Assembly: GCA_007123775.1 (NCBI GenBank)
Contig: SLGK01000289.1
Span: 1-49,645 of the forward strand
DNA length: 49,645 nucleotides
Direction of reading: 5' to 3'
From: Anaerolineae bacterium
Lineage (GTDB): Bacteria > Chloroflexota > Anaerolineae > Promineifilales > Promineifilaceae
The position numbers and the translations under genes are program-made. Position 1 is the stretch's first letter. Each line of letters begins with the position of its first letter. This document shows, one piece after another, positions 16,619 to 25,481 of this stretch. Below the pieces are notes generated by a model, which saw nothing but the letters and a program-made list of their open reading frames with translations, did no database searches and was not told the origin of the DNA.

Positions 16619-19054
16619 CTACGATCCCCGATACGTATACGTACTCGACAACCCCGTCGCCAGGACCGCCCCCAGGCCGGCCGTGGCTACTTCTTCGGCC
16701 AGTGGTGCGCCCCGATTGCGCCGATTGTCGGTGGGAATGTCATCCAGTTTGAGGCGGAAGCGACGGCCGTCATTCAGCGCCAGGTCTACGTAATTATCAT
16801 CCCCACGCACGACGGTAGCCGTACTGACCCGGCCCGTCACCTTGTTGATGGCCAATGACTGTACCCCCTTACCGGCCCGACCCTGCACCGGCCAGTCGGC
16901 CAGCGGCACCCGCTTGACAAACCCTGTTTCACTGACCACAATGACAAATCCGGCCACGCCGGGATCAAAGACCGCGCCGCTGAGCAGTTCGTCCCCTTTC
17001 ACCAGCTTGATGGCTGCCACGCCCGTGGCCGTGGCCGAAGCCTGCGGGTTGACCGTGCTGGCCTGGAAACGAATCCCCTGCCCCTGCCGCGTAAAGAGCA
17101 TCACCTCAGCCGCGCCTTTATCCAGCCCGGCCGCCAGGACGGTGTCTCCTTTGGCCAGGCCTATCAGCCGCGCCCAACTGCCCACGGAGCGGGGCAAATC
17201 AGCCTGATGCACTCGCTTCACTTTGCCACCCCGCGTCAGCAGAACGATGTGGTAATTTTCGGCATTGGCGGGCAGGATGCCGCCACCAACTAACCGTTTG
17301 CCTTTAGCCACACCATTCTCTAGCTGGATAGTGGGCGCATGCCAGCATTCGCCGTCCTCGGCCACCAGCAGCACCCGGTCTTCGGGATCGGCGTACCAAC
17401 GGCCGATTATCGTCGGCGTGCGGCGCGAGGTAAGGCCCAACATGCCCCGGTCGGCGTAGCCCTGGCAGTCACGCCGTTCGGCGTCGTCGCTGAGGATGGT
17501 CACAATTTGTGGCTCGGCCAGGTCGGTAGCGGTAACGACGGTGCCAGCCTGCTCTTCGTTGTCCAGAATGCGGGTGCGGCGGGGGGTAAAGAAGCGGGTT
17601 TTGATAGCGGCCGTTTCCTCAACCACCACGTCCAACCGCGCCTTTTCCGACTCAATCAGGCGAGTCAACTCCTTGATCCGCTTGCTCAACTCCTTCTTCT
17701 CGTCGCGCAGCTTCTTGACTTCCAGCGAGGCCAGGTTGCCCAGGGGCATGGCCACAATGGCCGCCGCCTGCCGTTCGCTCAGCTTAAACGCCTTCTGCAA
17801 ATTGGCCCGCGCCGTCTCCCGCGAGCGGGATTTTTTGATGGTGGCAATGACCTCGTCAATAGCGTCCAGAGCCAGCAGCAGGCCATCCACAATGTGCAGC
17901 CGCTCTTGCAGCTTTTTGCGCTCGTGGCGACTGCGCCGTTCAATGACCACCAGCCGGTGCTGAATAAACTCGACCAGCATCTGGCGCAGCGACAACTGCT
18001 GCGGGGCCACGCCGTTTTCCACCGGGACCAGAGCCAGCATGTTGGCCCCGAACGTTTCGCGTAGTTGGGTGTAGGTCAGCAGCCCGTCCAGGATTTTGGC
18101 CGGATCGTGGCCGCGCGTCGTTTCGATGACCAGCCGCATCCCGGTATGGTCTGACTCGTCGCGAACGTCGGTAATGCCTTCCAGCCGCCCTTCGCGCACC
18201 AGCGTGCCAATGCGCTCCATGACGGTGCTTTTTTGCACCATGTAAGGCAGTTCGGAGACGACGATCAGGTGGCGGCCACCCCCCTGCGGTTCGATGTCAA
18301 TCCAGGCCTGCATGATCAGCTTGCCGTAGCCCGTCTCGTACATCTCGCGGATGGTATCGTCCAGCCCATCCCCATTGGCCCGGTAGCGGAAGGCCAGACC
18401 ACCGGTGGGGAAGTCGGGGCCGGGAATGATGGCCATCAATTCCGCAACGGTGATGGCTTCGCGCCGTGCCCATTTTTGGGCTACCAGGGTCAGCGCGTCA
18501 CACAGTTCGCCCAGGTTGTGGGGCGGCACGTTGGTAGACATGGCCACGGCAATGCCCGACGAACCGTTGAGCAGCAAATTGGGCAGGACGCTGGGCAAAA
18601 CGGCCGGTTCTTGCAGGCTGTCGTCAAAATTGGGCTGCCAGGCGACGGTGTCGGCTTTGATGTCTTGCAGCATCAATTCGGCCGCGGCCGTCAGGCGAGC
18701 TTCAGTGTAGCGCATGGCGGCGGCGTTGTCGCCATCAATGGAGCCGAAGTTGCCCTGCCCATCCACCAGCGGCAGCCGCATGGAGAAATCCTGGGCCATA
18801 CGCACCATGGCGTCGTAGACAGAGGTGTCGCCGTGCGGATGGTATTTGCCCAGCACTTCGCCCACCACGCGGGCCGACTTTTTGTGGGGCCTGTTGTGGG
18901 TCAGGCCCAAATCCTCGCCCATGGCGTAGAGGATGCGCCGGTGGACCGGTTTTAGCCCGTCACGCACGTCCGGCAGGGCACGGTCAAGAATCGTTTCGAT
19001 AGCATAAGCGCGAATGCTGCGCTCGAGGTCTTTGGCGAAAGATACTGATTTCAT
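16619..19054 (-). CDS. parC: Type IIA DNA topoisomerase subunit A (ParC/GyrA-like)
   Basis: 811 residues. The breakage-reunion domain is complete: [19 protein letters not shown] (27-45), [14 protein letters not shown] with Thr77 and Asp81 at the positions equivalent to E. coli GyrA Ser83 and Asp87, and catalytic Tyr116 in [11 protein letters not shown] coiled-coil gate follows, then a C-terminal beta-pinwheel from about 500. A clean GyrA box (QRRGGRG) is absent at the start of the pinwheel; the nearest match is QGRAGKG near residue 735. That favours a topoisomerase IV-like decatenase or relaxase over a true gyrase, though the name is uncertain. It pairs with the B subunit upstream; the ATG lies in a heptamer repeat without SD. 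Confidence 0.88.
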   Translation of the reverse strand: MKSVSFAKDLERSIRAYAIETILDRALPDVRDGLKPVHRRILYAMGEDLGLTHNRPHKKSARVVGEVLGKYHPHGDTSVYDAMVRMAQDFSMRLPLVDGQGNFGSIDGDNAAAMRYTEARLTAAAELMLQDIKADTVAWQPNFDDSLQEPAVLPSVLPNLLLNGSSGIAVAMSTNVPPHNLGELCDALTLVAQKWARREAITVAELMAIIPGPDFPTGGLAFRYRANGDGLDDTIREMYETGYGKLIMQAWIDIEPQGGGRHLIVVSELPYMVQKSTVMERIGTLVREGRLEGITDVRDESDHTGMRLVIETTRGHDPAKILDGLLTYTQLRETFGANMLALVPVENGVAPQQLSLRQMLVEFIQHRLVVIERRSRHERKKLQERLHIVDGLLLALDAIDEVIATIKKSRSRETARANLQKAFKLSERQAAAIVAMPLGNLASLEVKKLRDEKKELSKRIKELTRLIESEKARLDVVVEETAAIKTRFFTPRRTRILDNEEQAGTVVTATDLAEPQIVTILSDDAERRDCQGYADRGMLGLTSRRTPTIIGRWYADPEDRVLLVAEDGECWHAPTIQLENGVAKGKRLVGGGILPANAENYHIVLLTRGGKVKRVHQADLPRSVGSWARLIGLAKGDTVLAAGLDKGAAEVMLFTRQGQGIRFQASTVNPQASATATGVAAIKLVKGDELLSGAVFDPGVAGFVIVVSETGFVKRVPLADWPVQGRAGKGVQSLAINKVTGRVSTATVVRGDDNYVDLALNDGRRFRLKLDDIPTDNRRNRGAPLAEEVATAGLGAVLATGLSSTYTYRGS

Positions 19055-19056
19055 AA

Positions 19057-19118
19057 GAATTACGAATTACGAAGGATTCCTCACTGACTAACGACTAACG
19101 ACTAAAGACTAACGACTA
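19057..19118. repeat. Heptamer repeats between the topoisomerase subunit genes
   Basis: Two ATTACGA units, then four ACTAACG-type units (one variant ACTAAAG). The parE stop codon (TAG, minus strand, 19118-19116) lies in the last ACTA of this array, so the repeat provides the end of the upstream reading frame. Confidence 0.65.
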
Positions 19119-21185
19119 CTCCTCCAGCCACGTCTCCATGATCCACTCTTTGCGGGCGCTGGTGTTGCTGCCCATGAGCATGTTGACCATCTGGCTGGCG
19201 CTGTGGACGTCTTCGATAGTGACGGGGATGAGGCGCTCGCTGCCGGGGCTGAGGGTGGTCTGCCGCAGTTGGTCGGGGTTCATTTCGCCCAGCCCTTTGT
19301 AGCGTTGCACGCCGGCCCCTTTGCCCAGCTTTTTGAGGGCGGCCAGCCGCTCTTTTTCGCTGTAAGCGTAGATTTCTTTTTTGCCGTTGTAGACGCGGTA
19401 GAGGGGGGCTTCGGCCACGTAGAGATGGCCTTCGCTGATGAGCGGCCGCATGTAGCGCCAGATGAAGGTGTACCAGAGGGCGCGGATGTGGTAGCCGTCT
19501 ACGTCGGCGTCGCAGAAAATGGCAATACGGCCGTATCTGCGATCCTCCAGCTTAAAATCCGGCCCCACGCCGGCCCCCAGCGCGGCCACAAAGGCTTTGA
19601 TCTCCTTGTTGCCCAGCACACGCAAAATTTTCGACTTCTCGGCGTTGATCACCTTGCCCCGGCTGGCCAGAATGGCGTGATAGCGCCGGTCGCGGGCCAG
19701 CTTGCAGCTACCGCCGGCCGAATCCCCCTCCACCAGGAACAAAATGCGCTGCTCCATGGGGGTGTCGCGGGCCGTGTCGGCCAGCTTGGCCAGCAGTCCC
19801 GTATCGTCGGGCGCGTCTAGCACCGAGCGGCGAATGACCAACTGCCGCGCCTTTTTGGCCGCCTCCCGGCCGCGCGCGGCCGCTTCGGCCTGGCGGGCAA
19901 TGGCGTTGACGAAGGATTTTTTCTTGCTCAGGATTTTGACCAGTTCGTTGTAGGTCACAGAGGTAGTCACGCCCCGCGCTTCGGCCGTGGTCAGCGACTC
20001 TTTGGTCTGGCTGCTGAACTGGGGGGTTTTGTTCATCGTCAGCTTGACAACGGCCGATAAGCCCAGCAGCAGATCATCGCCCCGAATGGCCGTCTTGGTG
20101 CTGGACAGCTTGTTGACCGCTTTGGTCAGCCCGGCCTGGAAGCCGGAGACGTGGCTGCCGCCCAGCGGGGTGGGGATGCCGTTGACGAAGGAGTAAATCT
20201 GGGTATCGTCCCCATCTTTGGTGTACTGCATGGCCACTTCCACCAGAATTTCGTCGTTGTCGTCGGCCCGGCCGCTGAAAATGATGGCTTCATGTACCGG
20301 CTCGAAGCCTTCGTTGAGGTAGTCGATGTAATCGAGCAGGCCGCGTTCGGCGTAGAGCAGCTCGTGCTTGGGCAGTTTGCCGCGCAAGTCGCTCAGCTCC
20401 ACGCGCAGTCCGGGATTGAGAAAAACGAACTGGCGAAAGGCAAGGCGGATGTGGTCGAAGTCCCAGGGTACGATGCCATTCCACTCCATGTCGGGGTCAA
20501 ACCAGGGGCGGTGGGGCAGGAAGTGAGTCTCGGTGCCGCTGGTCAGGTTGGGGTCGGGCTTAACGGGTAACGAGCTACGGCCGTTTTTCACCGCCGTGAT
20601 CATCCCATCCTTGCCATAGGTAATCTTCGTCTGCGGCCCAATCTCACCCACGACGCGCCCGTCGGCCGGGTTGATGATCTCCACCCCCTTGGGGAACTCG
20701 CCCCCCTTGACAAACTTCTGGCGGAAGATCAGACCGCCGCGCCGCACCGTGACCGTCATCCACTGGCTCATGGCGTTGGCCGCCTTGGCCCCCACGCCGT
20801 GCAGACCGCCGCTGGAGGCGTAGGCGCTGCCGCCGGAAAATTTGCCGCCGGCGTGCAAAATAGTGAGCGATTTGGTCAACGCGCTCATTTTGATAGGGGG
20901 ATCGCCGTTGCCGCCCGGCTCATCGACCCACTCTACGGGGATGCCGCGGCCGTCGTCCCAAACGGTGGCCGAGCCGTCTTCGTGCAGGGTGACGCGGATG
21001 AGCGTGCCGTAGCCGTTCATCACCTCGTCGGCGCTGTTATGGAACAGCTCCTTGAGCAGGTGGTGCAGGCCATAGCTGCTGTTGTTGCCGATGTACATGC
21101 CGGGCAGTTGACGCACCTTGTCCAGCCCGACCAGATGTTTGATGTCCTGGGCGCTGTAGGTGGCCCCGGTTGCTGTCTTTGCCAT
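19116..21185 (-). CDS. parE: Type IIA DNA topoisomerase subunit B (ParE/GyrB-like)
   Basis: 689 residues from the preferred ATG. GHKL ATPase domain: LPGMYIGN, HHLLKELFHNSADEV with the Mg-binding Asn, and DDGRGIPV; the transducer has QTKESLTT with the Lys that contacts ATP. The TOPRIM domain shows EGDSAGGS, ASRGKVINAEK and the DADVDGYHIR metal-binding acidic run. It is missing no key residue. With the A subunit it makes an ATP-dependent A2B2 topoisomerase. A TTG at 21203 is in frame, but an AGAGGA SD sits between it and ATG 21185, so the ATG is used. A good promoter (21289-21261, minus strand) and a short hairpin lie upstream. Confidence 0.9.
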   Translation of the reverse strand: MAKTATGATYSAQDIKHLVGLDKVRQLPGMYIGNNSSYGLHHLLKELFHNSADEVMNGYGTLIRVTLHEDGSATVWDDGRGIPVEWVDEPGGNGDPPIKMSALTKSLTILHAGGKFSGGSAYASSGGLHGVGAKAANAMSQWMTVTVRRGGLIFRQKFVKGGEFPKGVEIINPADGRVVGEIGPQTKITYGKDGMITAVKNGRSSLPVKPDPNLTSGTETHFLPHRPWFDPDMEWNGIVPWDFDHIRLAFRQFVFLNPGLRVELSDLRGKLPKHELLYAERGLLDYIDYLNEGFEPVHEAIIFSGRADDNDEILVEVAMQYTKDGDDTQIYSFVNGIPTPLGGSHVSGFQAGLTKAVNKLSSTKTAIRGDDLLLGLSAVVKLTMNKTPQFSSQTKESLTTAEARGVTTSVTYNELVKILSKKKSFVNAIARQAEAAARGREAAKKARQLVIRRSVLDAPDDTGLLAKLADTARDTPMEQRILFLVEGDSAGGSCKLARDRRYHAILASRGKVINAEKSKILRVLGNKEIKAFVAALGAGVGPDFKLEDRRYGRIAIFCDADVDGYHIRALWYTFIWRYMRPLISEGHLYVAEAPLYRVYNGKKEIYAYSEKERLAALKKLGKGAGVQRYKGLGEMNPDQLRQTTLSPGSERLIPVTIEDVHSASQMVNMLMGSNTSARKEWIMETWLEE

Positions 21186-21205
21186 GTCCGTTCCTCTATT
21201 CAAGT

Positions 21206-21224
21206 GGCGATTTGGAAAATCGCC
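21206..21224. repeat. Short inverted repeat in the topoisomerase leader
   Basis: GGCGATTT and AAATCGCC separated by three bases, in the transcribed leader just upstream of the parE SD. It could form a hairpin that affects translation or may be a dispersed short repeat. Confidence 0.5.
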
Positions 21225-21260
21225 CTACAGAATAGCACAAGCGTTCTATTTTACTAACCA

Positions 21261-21289
21261 ATTATAGCGTATCTACAACTTTAATTCAA
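21261..21289 (-). promoter_or_regulatory. Promoter of the topoisomerase operon (minus strand)
   Basis: On the minus strand, TTGAAT (21289-21284), a 17-base spacer and a perfect TATAAT (21266-21261). It points at the B subunit gene, whose ATG is at 21185. The 328-base gap between 21186 and 21513 holds this promoter, the divergent one below and a short hairpin, and no gene. Confidence 0.65.
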
Positions 21290-21341
21290 TATGTTGTAAC
21301 ACGCCAACAAAACTTAGAATTTGGTGTTATCTGGTGTGCAT

Positions 21342-21370
21342 TTTACCTGTTATCAGGATGCTGGTATAAT
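21342..21370 (+). promoter_or_regulatory. Extended -10 promoter for the membrane protein at 21514
   Basis: TTTACC (21342-21347), 17-base spacer, TATAAT (21365-21370) with an upstream TG (TGGTATAAT). Divergent from the topoisomerase promoter. The implied leader is about 135 bases. Confidence 0.55.
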
Positions 21371-21513
21371 CTGGCCTCGTCAGCTACAGTGAGGTGCAAA
21401 CAGTGGCCGGCTGGTTCTCGAGATAGCAGAGTCGGCCGTTAGTGCCTGGTAGTTACGCATAAATCAATTCGCCCATAGTAGTTCATCAAATATGGTTCAC
21501 CGGGGTTACTTGT

Positions 21514-22353
21514 ATGAAAAATCACTCTACACGTACGACGTTTGCTATGCGTTTGATTTTGCTGGTAGCGAGCATTCTGGTTTTATCCGTTAGCATTTCC
21601 CTCTATGTGTTAACCGAACAGACCGACCGTTATTTTGCCTGGACCATTGGCCTGCCGCTAACGGCCGCTTTTCTGGGTTCGGGCTACGGGGCTAGTTTTC
21701 TGCTGGAATATCTCTCGTCGCAGGAGCGTACGTGGGCGCGGGCCAGGCTGGCCGTACCGGCTGTGCTGTTGTTCACCACCCTGACCCTCATTGCCACCTT
21801 ACTCCACCTGGAGCCGTTCCATTTTGACAGCCCTCACCTGATTACCCGCGCTGGCACCTGGGTCTGGATGATTGTCTATGGTGGTGTACCGCCGGCACTG
21901 GCGTTGGTCTGGTGGCATCAGGCACGGCAGCCGGGTGGGGAGCCGCCCGTTATGGCCCCGCTGCCCGGCTGGATGCGGCTCCTTTTGACGAGCCAGGCGG
22001 CCGTCATGCTACTGTTGGGTGTGGCGTTGTTTCTTTGGCCAACGGCCGTTGCGCCAACTTGGCCCTGGGCGTTGACTGCCTTGACTAGCCGGGTGGTGGG
22101 TGCGTGGCTGGTGGGTATTGGCACCATTGCGGCCCATGCTGCCTGGGAGAATGATTGGGTGCGCCTGGAAAACATGATGATCAGCTACCTGGCCTTTGCC
22201 GTACTGCAATTTATCGCTCTGCTGCGCTACCCGGAGGCTATGGCCTGGGAGAGTCCCAGTGCCTGGTTATACGTTCTGTTCCAGCTAACCGTACTTGGTG
22301 TAGGGCTGTATGGCTGGCTGGCCGCTCGCCGGACCAGGCAAAATCTGACCTGA
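21514..22353 (+). CDS. Multi-pass membrane protein of unknown function
   Basis: 279 residues with about seven hydrophobic segments and short polar loops; positively charged residues at the N-terminus and in RRTRQ at the C-terminus. I do not recognise a family. It could be a small transporter or sensor, but no ligand-binding or catalytic motif stands out. It has its own candidate promoter and is followed, after 252 bases, by the SLC13-type transporter on the same strand. ATG 21514 has no clear SD. Confidence 0.7.
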   Translation: MKNHSTRTTFAMRLILLVASILVLSVSISLYVLTEQTDRYFAWTIGLPLTAAFLGSGYGASFLLEYLSSQERTWARARLAVPAVLLFTTLTLIATLLHLEPFHFDSPHLITRAGTWVWMIVYGGVPPALALVWWHQARQPGGEPPVMAPLPGWMRLLLTSQAAVMLLLGVALFLWPTAVAPTWPWALTALTSRVVGAWLVGIGTIAAHAAWENDWVRLENMMISYLAFAVLQFIALLRYPEAMAWESPSAWLYVLFQLTVLGVGLYGWLAARRTRQNLT

Positions 22354-22524
22354 CCCCCATCATTAAAGACAATTTGACTGTCGCTGACGACAGGCTGCAC
22401 AAGTCGCTACCGAATGCGGTTTGCAGCTCGCCCTATACCGCTGTCCAATTAGCCGGTTTGCACCAGGGCTGTCTACTCACTGACCATCGCACAGGCGCCC
22501 GGATAATCCATGACCGGCAGAAAG

Positions 22525-22553
22525 TATACAAAATAGAGCCAGGTGGGTACAAT
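22525..22553 (+). promoter_or_regulatory. Candidate promoter of the SLC13-type transporter
   Basis: TATACA (22525-22530), 17-base spacer, TACAAT (22548-22553), about 50 bases before the ATG at 22606. Consensus is only fair. Confidence 0.4.
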
Positions 22554-22605
22554 TGGGGCCAATTGCAACCGTTCCCCCAAAACTGTGGAAGGTAAGGGAG
22601 AGTAG

Positions 22606-24399
22606 ATGACACCAGAAATTGCGCTAACGCTCCTTATTATTCTTGGGGCCATTGTCCTGTTTGCTACCGAGAAGCTGCGCGTGGACGTGATTGCCATGCT
22701 GGTTTTGATTACGGTGGGTCTGACCGGATTGGTGACGTTGGAGGAGGTATTCAACGGCTTTGCCAACCCGGCGGTGGTGACGGTCTGGGCCGTTTATATC
22801 GTGTCGGGCGCGCTGTTTCGCACCGGCGTAGCCGACTTTCTGGGGGAGCAGATCATCAAGGTAGCTGGCAAGAGCGAAATTAGGCTGGTTGCTGTCATCA
22901 TGTTGACGTGTGGTACGATGTCGGCTTTTATGAATAATATAGGGGCAACGGCCGTTCTGCTGCCCGCCGTTGCCGGTATATCCCGTCAGGCCGATATTCC
23001 CCTATCTCGCCTGCTAATTCCCCTGGCCTTTTCGTCGCTACTGGGGGGCAACATGACGCTAATTGGTACGCCGCCCAATGTATTGGCCGCCAGTATGTTA
23101 ACCGAAAGGGGATTGCCATCTTTTCAATTCTTCGACTTTTTCGGCATTGGCATCATCGTCTTTGTAACGGGGATTGTCTACATGGTCATTTTCGGCCGGC
23201 ACATTTTGCCGGTGCGAGAAACGGCCGCTGAGCGAGCTGAGGCCTACCAATACCGTGATTACGTGAGCGAGATTGCCATCCATGAAGACAGCGAGATGCG
23301 GGGTAAAACATTGGGTGAGATTGGGCTAGGGGCCAACTATGACATCAACGTCTTGTTTGTCATAAAAGATGGTGCCGATGGTCTCACCAGAGCCACGCCC
23401 CATCGCAACACCCGCATTGATGCTGGCGATTTACTGGTGGTAGAAGGTGAGCTGGAAACCGTTCTGGCCCTGCGTGAAAAACTAGATGTGACTATTGAGG
23501 AAGAGCATGGACCGCCCCTGGAAACGTTTGAAGGGGAAGACTACGTTGTGGTAGAAGCGACGGTGGCACCCCGTTCGCCCATTGCCGGCCGTACCCTGCG
23601 CGATATGCAGTTCCGTGATAAATATGGTTTTACCGTTATGGCTATTCGTCGCCACGACGAAGTGATCACGCAAAGATTGCGCGAAGTTCGGATTGACTTT
23701 GGCGACACGCTGCTGCTTAAAGGGCCAGACCATCGGCTGGTCAATCTGCGCCAGGGCAATGAATTTTTATTACTGGAACCGGTAGACCGGGAAACGCGGC
23801 GACAACATAAGGCCTGGATTGCGGTGGCTATCATGGGGCTGGTGTTGGCCTTGACGACGGCAGGTGGGCTACATATTTCAATGGCTATGGTAATTGGCTC
23901 CATTCTGGTGGTCATCACCCGCTGCCTGACCATGGATGAAGCTTATCAAAGCATTGAGTGGAAAAGTATTTTCCTGATTGCGGGCATGTTGCCCTTGGGT
24001 ACAGCGATGGAGAATACAGGAACGGCAACCTACCTGGCCGACAGCATGGTAACTTTGATCGGAGGAGCTGGACCAATAGCAATCCTGGCTGGGGTCTATT
24101 TTTTGGCCACCTTTATTACCCAGCCAATGTCTAACGCGGCGGCGACGGTCTTGATTGTGCCCATTGCCATTGATCTGGCCCACGGACTGGGGGCCGATCC
24201 CCGTCCCTTTGTACTGGCCACGGTCATTGCTGCTTCAACCAGTTTTCTAACGCCAGTGGGCCACCAGGCCAATATTCTGGTGTTTGGTCCCGGTGGCTAT
24301 CGCTTTTTTGACTATACGCGAGTGGGCCTACCGCTTACTATTATCTTGTTTATTGTCTCCATTATTTTCATTCCCATCTTGTGGCCTTTGGGAATATAA
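22606..24399 (+). CDS. SLC13/DASS-type anion transporter with two RCK_C (TrkA-C) domains
   Basis: 597 residues. N- and C-terminal membrane halves flank two cytosolic TrkA-C (RCK_C) domains at roughly 215-300 and 310-395. NNIGATAVLLP and GGNMTLIGTPPN in the first half, and QPMSNAAATVLIVP and LTPVGHQANILVFGPGGY in the second, match the paired re-entrant SNT-like motifs of the DASS/ArsB superfamily. This layout matches the cyanobacterial and algal SAC1/SLT type of sulfate or other anion permease. Many relatives are Na+-coupled, but the ion cannot be read from sequence. SD GGGAGAG precedes ATG. It converges on the sodium-pump-like rhodopsin gene across a shared terminator. Confidence 0.85.
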   Translation: MTPEIALTLLIILGAIVLFATEKLRVDVIAMLVLITVGLTGLVTLEEVFNGFANPAVVTVWAVYIVSGALFRTGVADFLGEQIIKVAGKSEIRLVAVIMLTCGTMSAFMNNIGATAVLLPAVAGISRQADIPLSRLLIPLAFSSLLGGNMTLIGTPPNVLAASMLTERGLPSFQFFDFFGIGIIVFVTGIVYMVIFGRHILPVRETAAERAEAYQYRDYVSEIAIHEDSEMRGKTLGEIGLGANYDINVLFVIKDGADGLTRATPHRNTRIDAGDLLVVEGELETVLALREKLDVTIEEEHGPPLETFEGEDYVVVEATVAPRSPIAGRTLRDMQFRDKYGFTVMAIRRHDEVITQRLREVRIDFGDTLLLKGPDHRLVNLRQGNEFLLLEPVDRETRRQHKAWIAVAIMGLVLALTTAGGLHISMAMVIGSILVVITRCLTMDEAYQSIEWKSIFLIAGMLPLGTAMENTGTATYLADSMVTLIGGAGPIAILAGVYFLATFITQPMSNAAATVLIVPIAIDLAHGLGADPRPFVLATVIAASTSFLTPVGHQANILVFGPGGYRFFDYTRVGLPLTIILFIVSIIFIPILWPLGI

Positions 24400-24405
24400 G
24401 CCATA

Positions 24406-24442
24406 AAGGCGCAGAAGTATCTTTTTGCTACTTCTGCGCCTT
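24406..24442. terminator. Bidirectional hairpin terminator between transporter and rhodopsin genes
   Basis: A perfect 14-base stem (AAGGCGCAGAAGTA with its complement) and a nine-base loop, sited between two convergent genes. There is no long T-run after the stem, so termination strength is uncertain. Confidence 0.7.
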
Positions 24443-24472
24443 CTCGATCAAGGTGCGCTAATTAGTTCTTTT

Positions 24473-25279
24473 TTAATCGCCTGAGGCATAGGAAGGGATT
24501 GCCTCTGCCTCGAAGCCCTCAGCCTTGCTGCGAATCTGGGCTACCTGTGTCAGCAAGACGCCGTAAATTACCTTGGAACTAATGTCAGCGACCGTATACG
24601 TAATCTGCCGGCCGACTACACCTGCCTCACTGTTTAGCAACAATGGCATCAGATAGCCACCGGGATACAGCATCCAGGAAACCAGGAACAGCCACCAGAT
24701 TACGTTCATTACCTTGGCGGCTTCAGCCGGCAGGCCAATACTGCCTTCAGTAATGACGCGGCGGATTAGAAACAGGACGTGGATGAAGAAGCCAGTGCTG
24801 ATAGCACCCCAGATCAATAGGGCAGTGGTATTGGTTGTTTCGTAGAACTGACCAACGTACCCGGTAAGAATCATCATGGCGCCAGAGAAGAAGAACCAGT
24901 TGCGTAAGTTATTCCGCTGCCGCCGTGAAATCTCTACGATGAATAGAATCTGAAACAGCAGCATTGGCACATCAATCAACCAGTTCAGGTAGCGATACCC
25001 ATTGGAGAAGGTGTCGGCATCGCCGATACGTTCATACAGGCCCGTAGCCGCGTTAAACTGGAAAGCATTGACCCAGCTTGTCTGCTGGAAGTAAAGAATG
25101 AGAAAGGCGGAAACCATTACGACAACGGATAATACTGAAGAAATGCGATAGCGGGGAGCTACCGTGCGCATGGTCAATATAAAGTAGAACAGAGCAGCCA
25201 ACATGACAGCGAAGCCTAACGTTAGCACATGAGACACCATTTCATAGGCCATCGGTGAGTAACTAAATAGATTTTCCAT
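24473..25279 (-). CDS. Microbial rhodopsin of the NDQ (KR2-like, light-driven Na+ pump) type
   Basis: 268 residues, seven membrane helices. Helix C reads RYLNWLIDVPMLLFQ: Arg96, Asn99, Asp103 and Gln110. These match the N-D-Q triad (with the spacing +4, +11) that defines sodium-pumping rhodopsins such as Krokinobacter KR2, where bacteriorhodopsin has D-T-D. Helix G has DISSKVIYG with the counter-ion Asp232 and retinal-binding Lys236. Large parts, including SGAMMILTGYVGQFYE and the LYPGGYLMP turn, closely follow KR2 from memory. Compared with KR2 the segment before helix A is about 13 residues shorter. SD AGGAG is eight bases before ATG. It lies 202 bases downstream of cydC in the same direction. 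No retinal or carotenoid synthesis gene is in the window, so cofactor supply is unknown. Confidence 0.95.
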   Translation of the reverse strand: MENLFSYSPMAYEMVSHVLTLGFAVMLAALFYFILTMRTVAPRYRISSVLSVVVMVSAFLILYFQQTSWVNAFQFNAATGLYERIGDADTFSNGYRYLNWLIDVPMLLFQILFIVEISRRQRNNLRNWFFFSGAMMILTGYVGQFYETTNTTALLIWGAISTGFFIHVLFLIRRVITEGSIGLPAEAAKVMNVIWWLFLVSWMLYPGGYLMPLLLNSEAGVVGRQITYTVADISSKVIYGVLLTQVAQIRSKAEGFEAEAIPSYASGD

Positions 25280-25481
25280 TTCTTGCTCCTTTTAATTGAA
25301 CGGCAGCAGAATGTGCTGCACCGGTGCTGGGCCAATGTTTTGTACAGGTTTTGCCCAACTATTTGCCCTTAGTGATAGCACATGTACAGCTTCTGTCTAT
25401 GTCTTGTCTGTTGCTTCTTAGATATATCTCATATATCCAGAGGTATATGTGGGGTTGGCTCGGCAGCCGAGATTTGACTGG
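25280..25481 (-). promoter_or_regulatory. Leader/promoter region of the rhodopsin gene
   Basis: 202 bases without a gene, lower in GC than its surroundings. On the minus strand it holds an SD (AAAAGGAG) for the rhodopsin, the palindrome GCACCGGTGC (25318-25327 region), an AT-rich direct/inverted word GATATATCT/GGATATATG, and a weak promoter-like pair TAGACA/TATCAC. No hairpin terminator for cydC is obvious, so the rhodopsin may be co-transcribed with the cyd genes or have its own start; the sequence does not decide it. Confidence 0.4.

Noticed and set aside
17339..18955. Long plus-strand frames opposite the topoisomerase A gene
   Set aside because: Antisense shadows; the minus-strand protein has all catalytic motifs of topoisomerase A.
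24473..25279. Rhodopsin as proton or chloride pump
   Set aside because: Helix C residues are Asn, Asp, Gln at the defining positions, not Asp-Thr-Asp/Glu or Thr-Ser-Ala/Asn-Thr-Gln.
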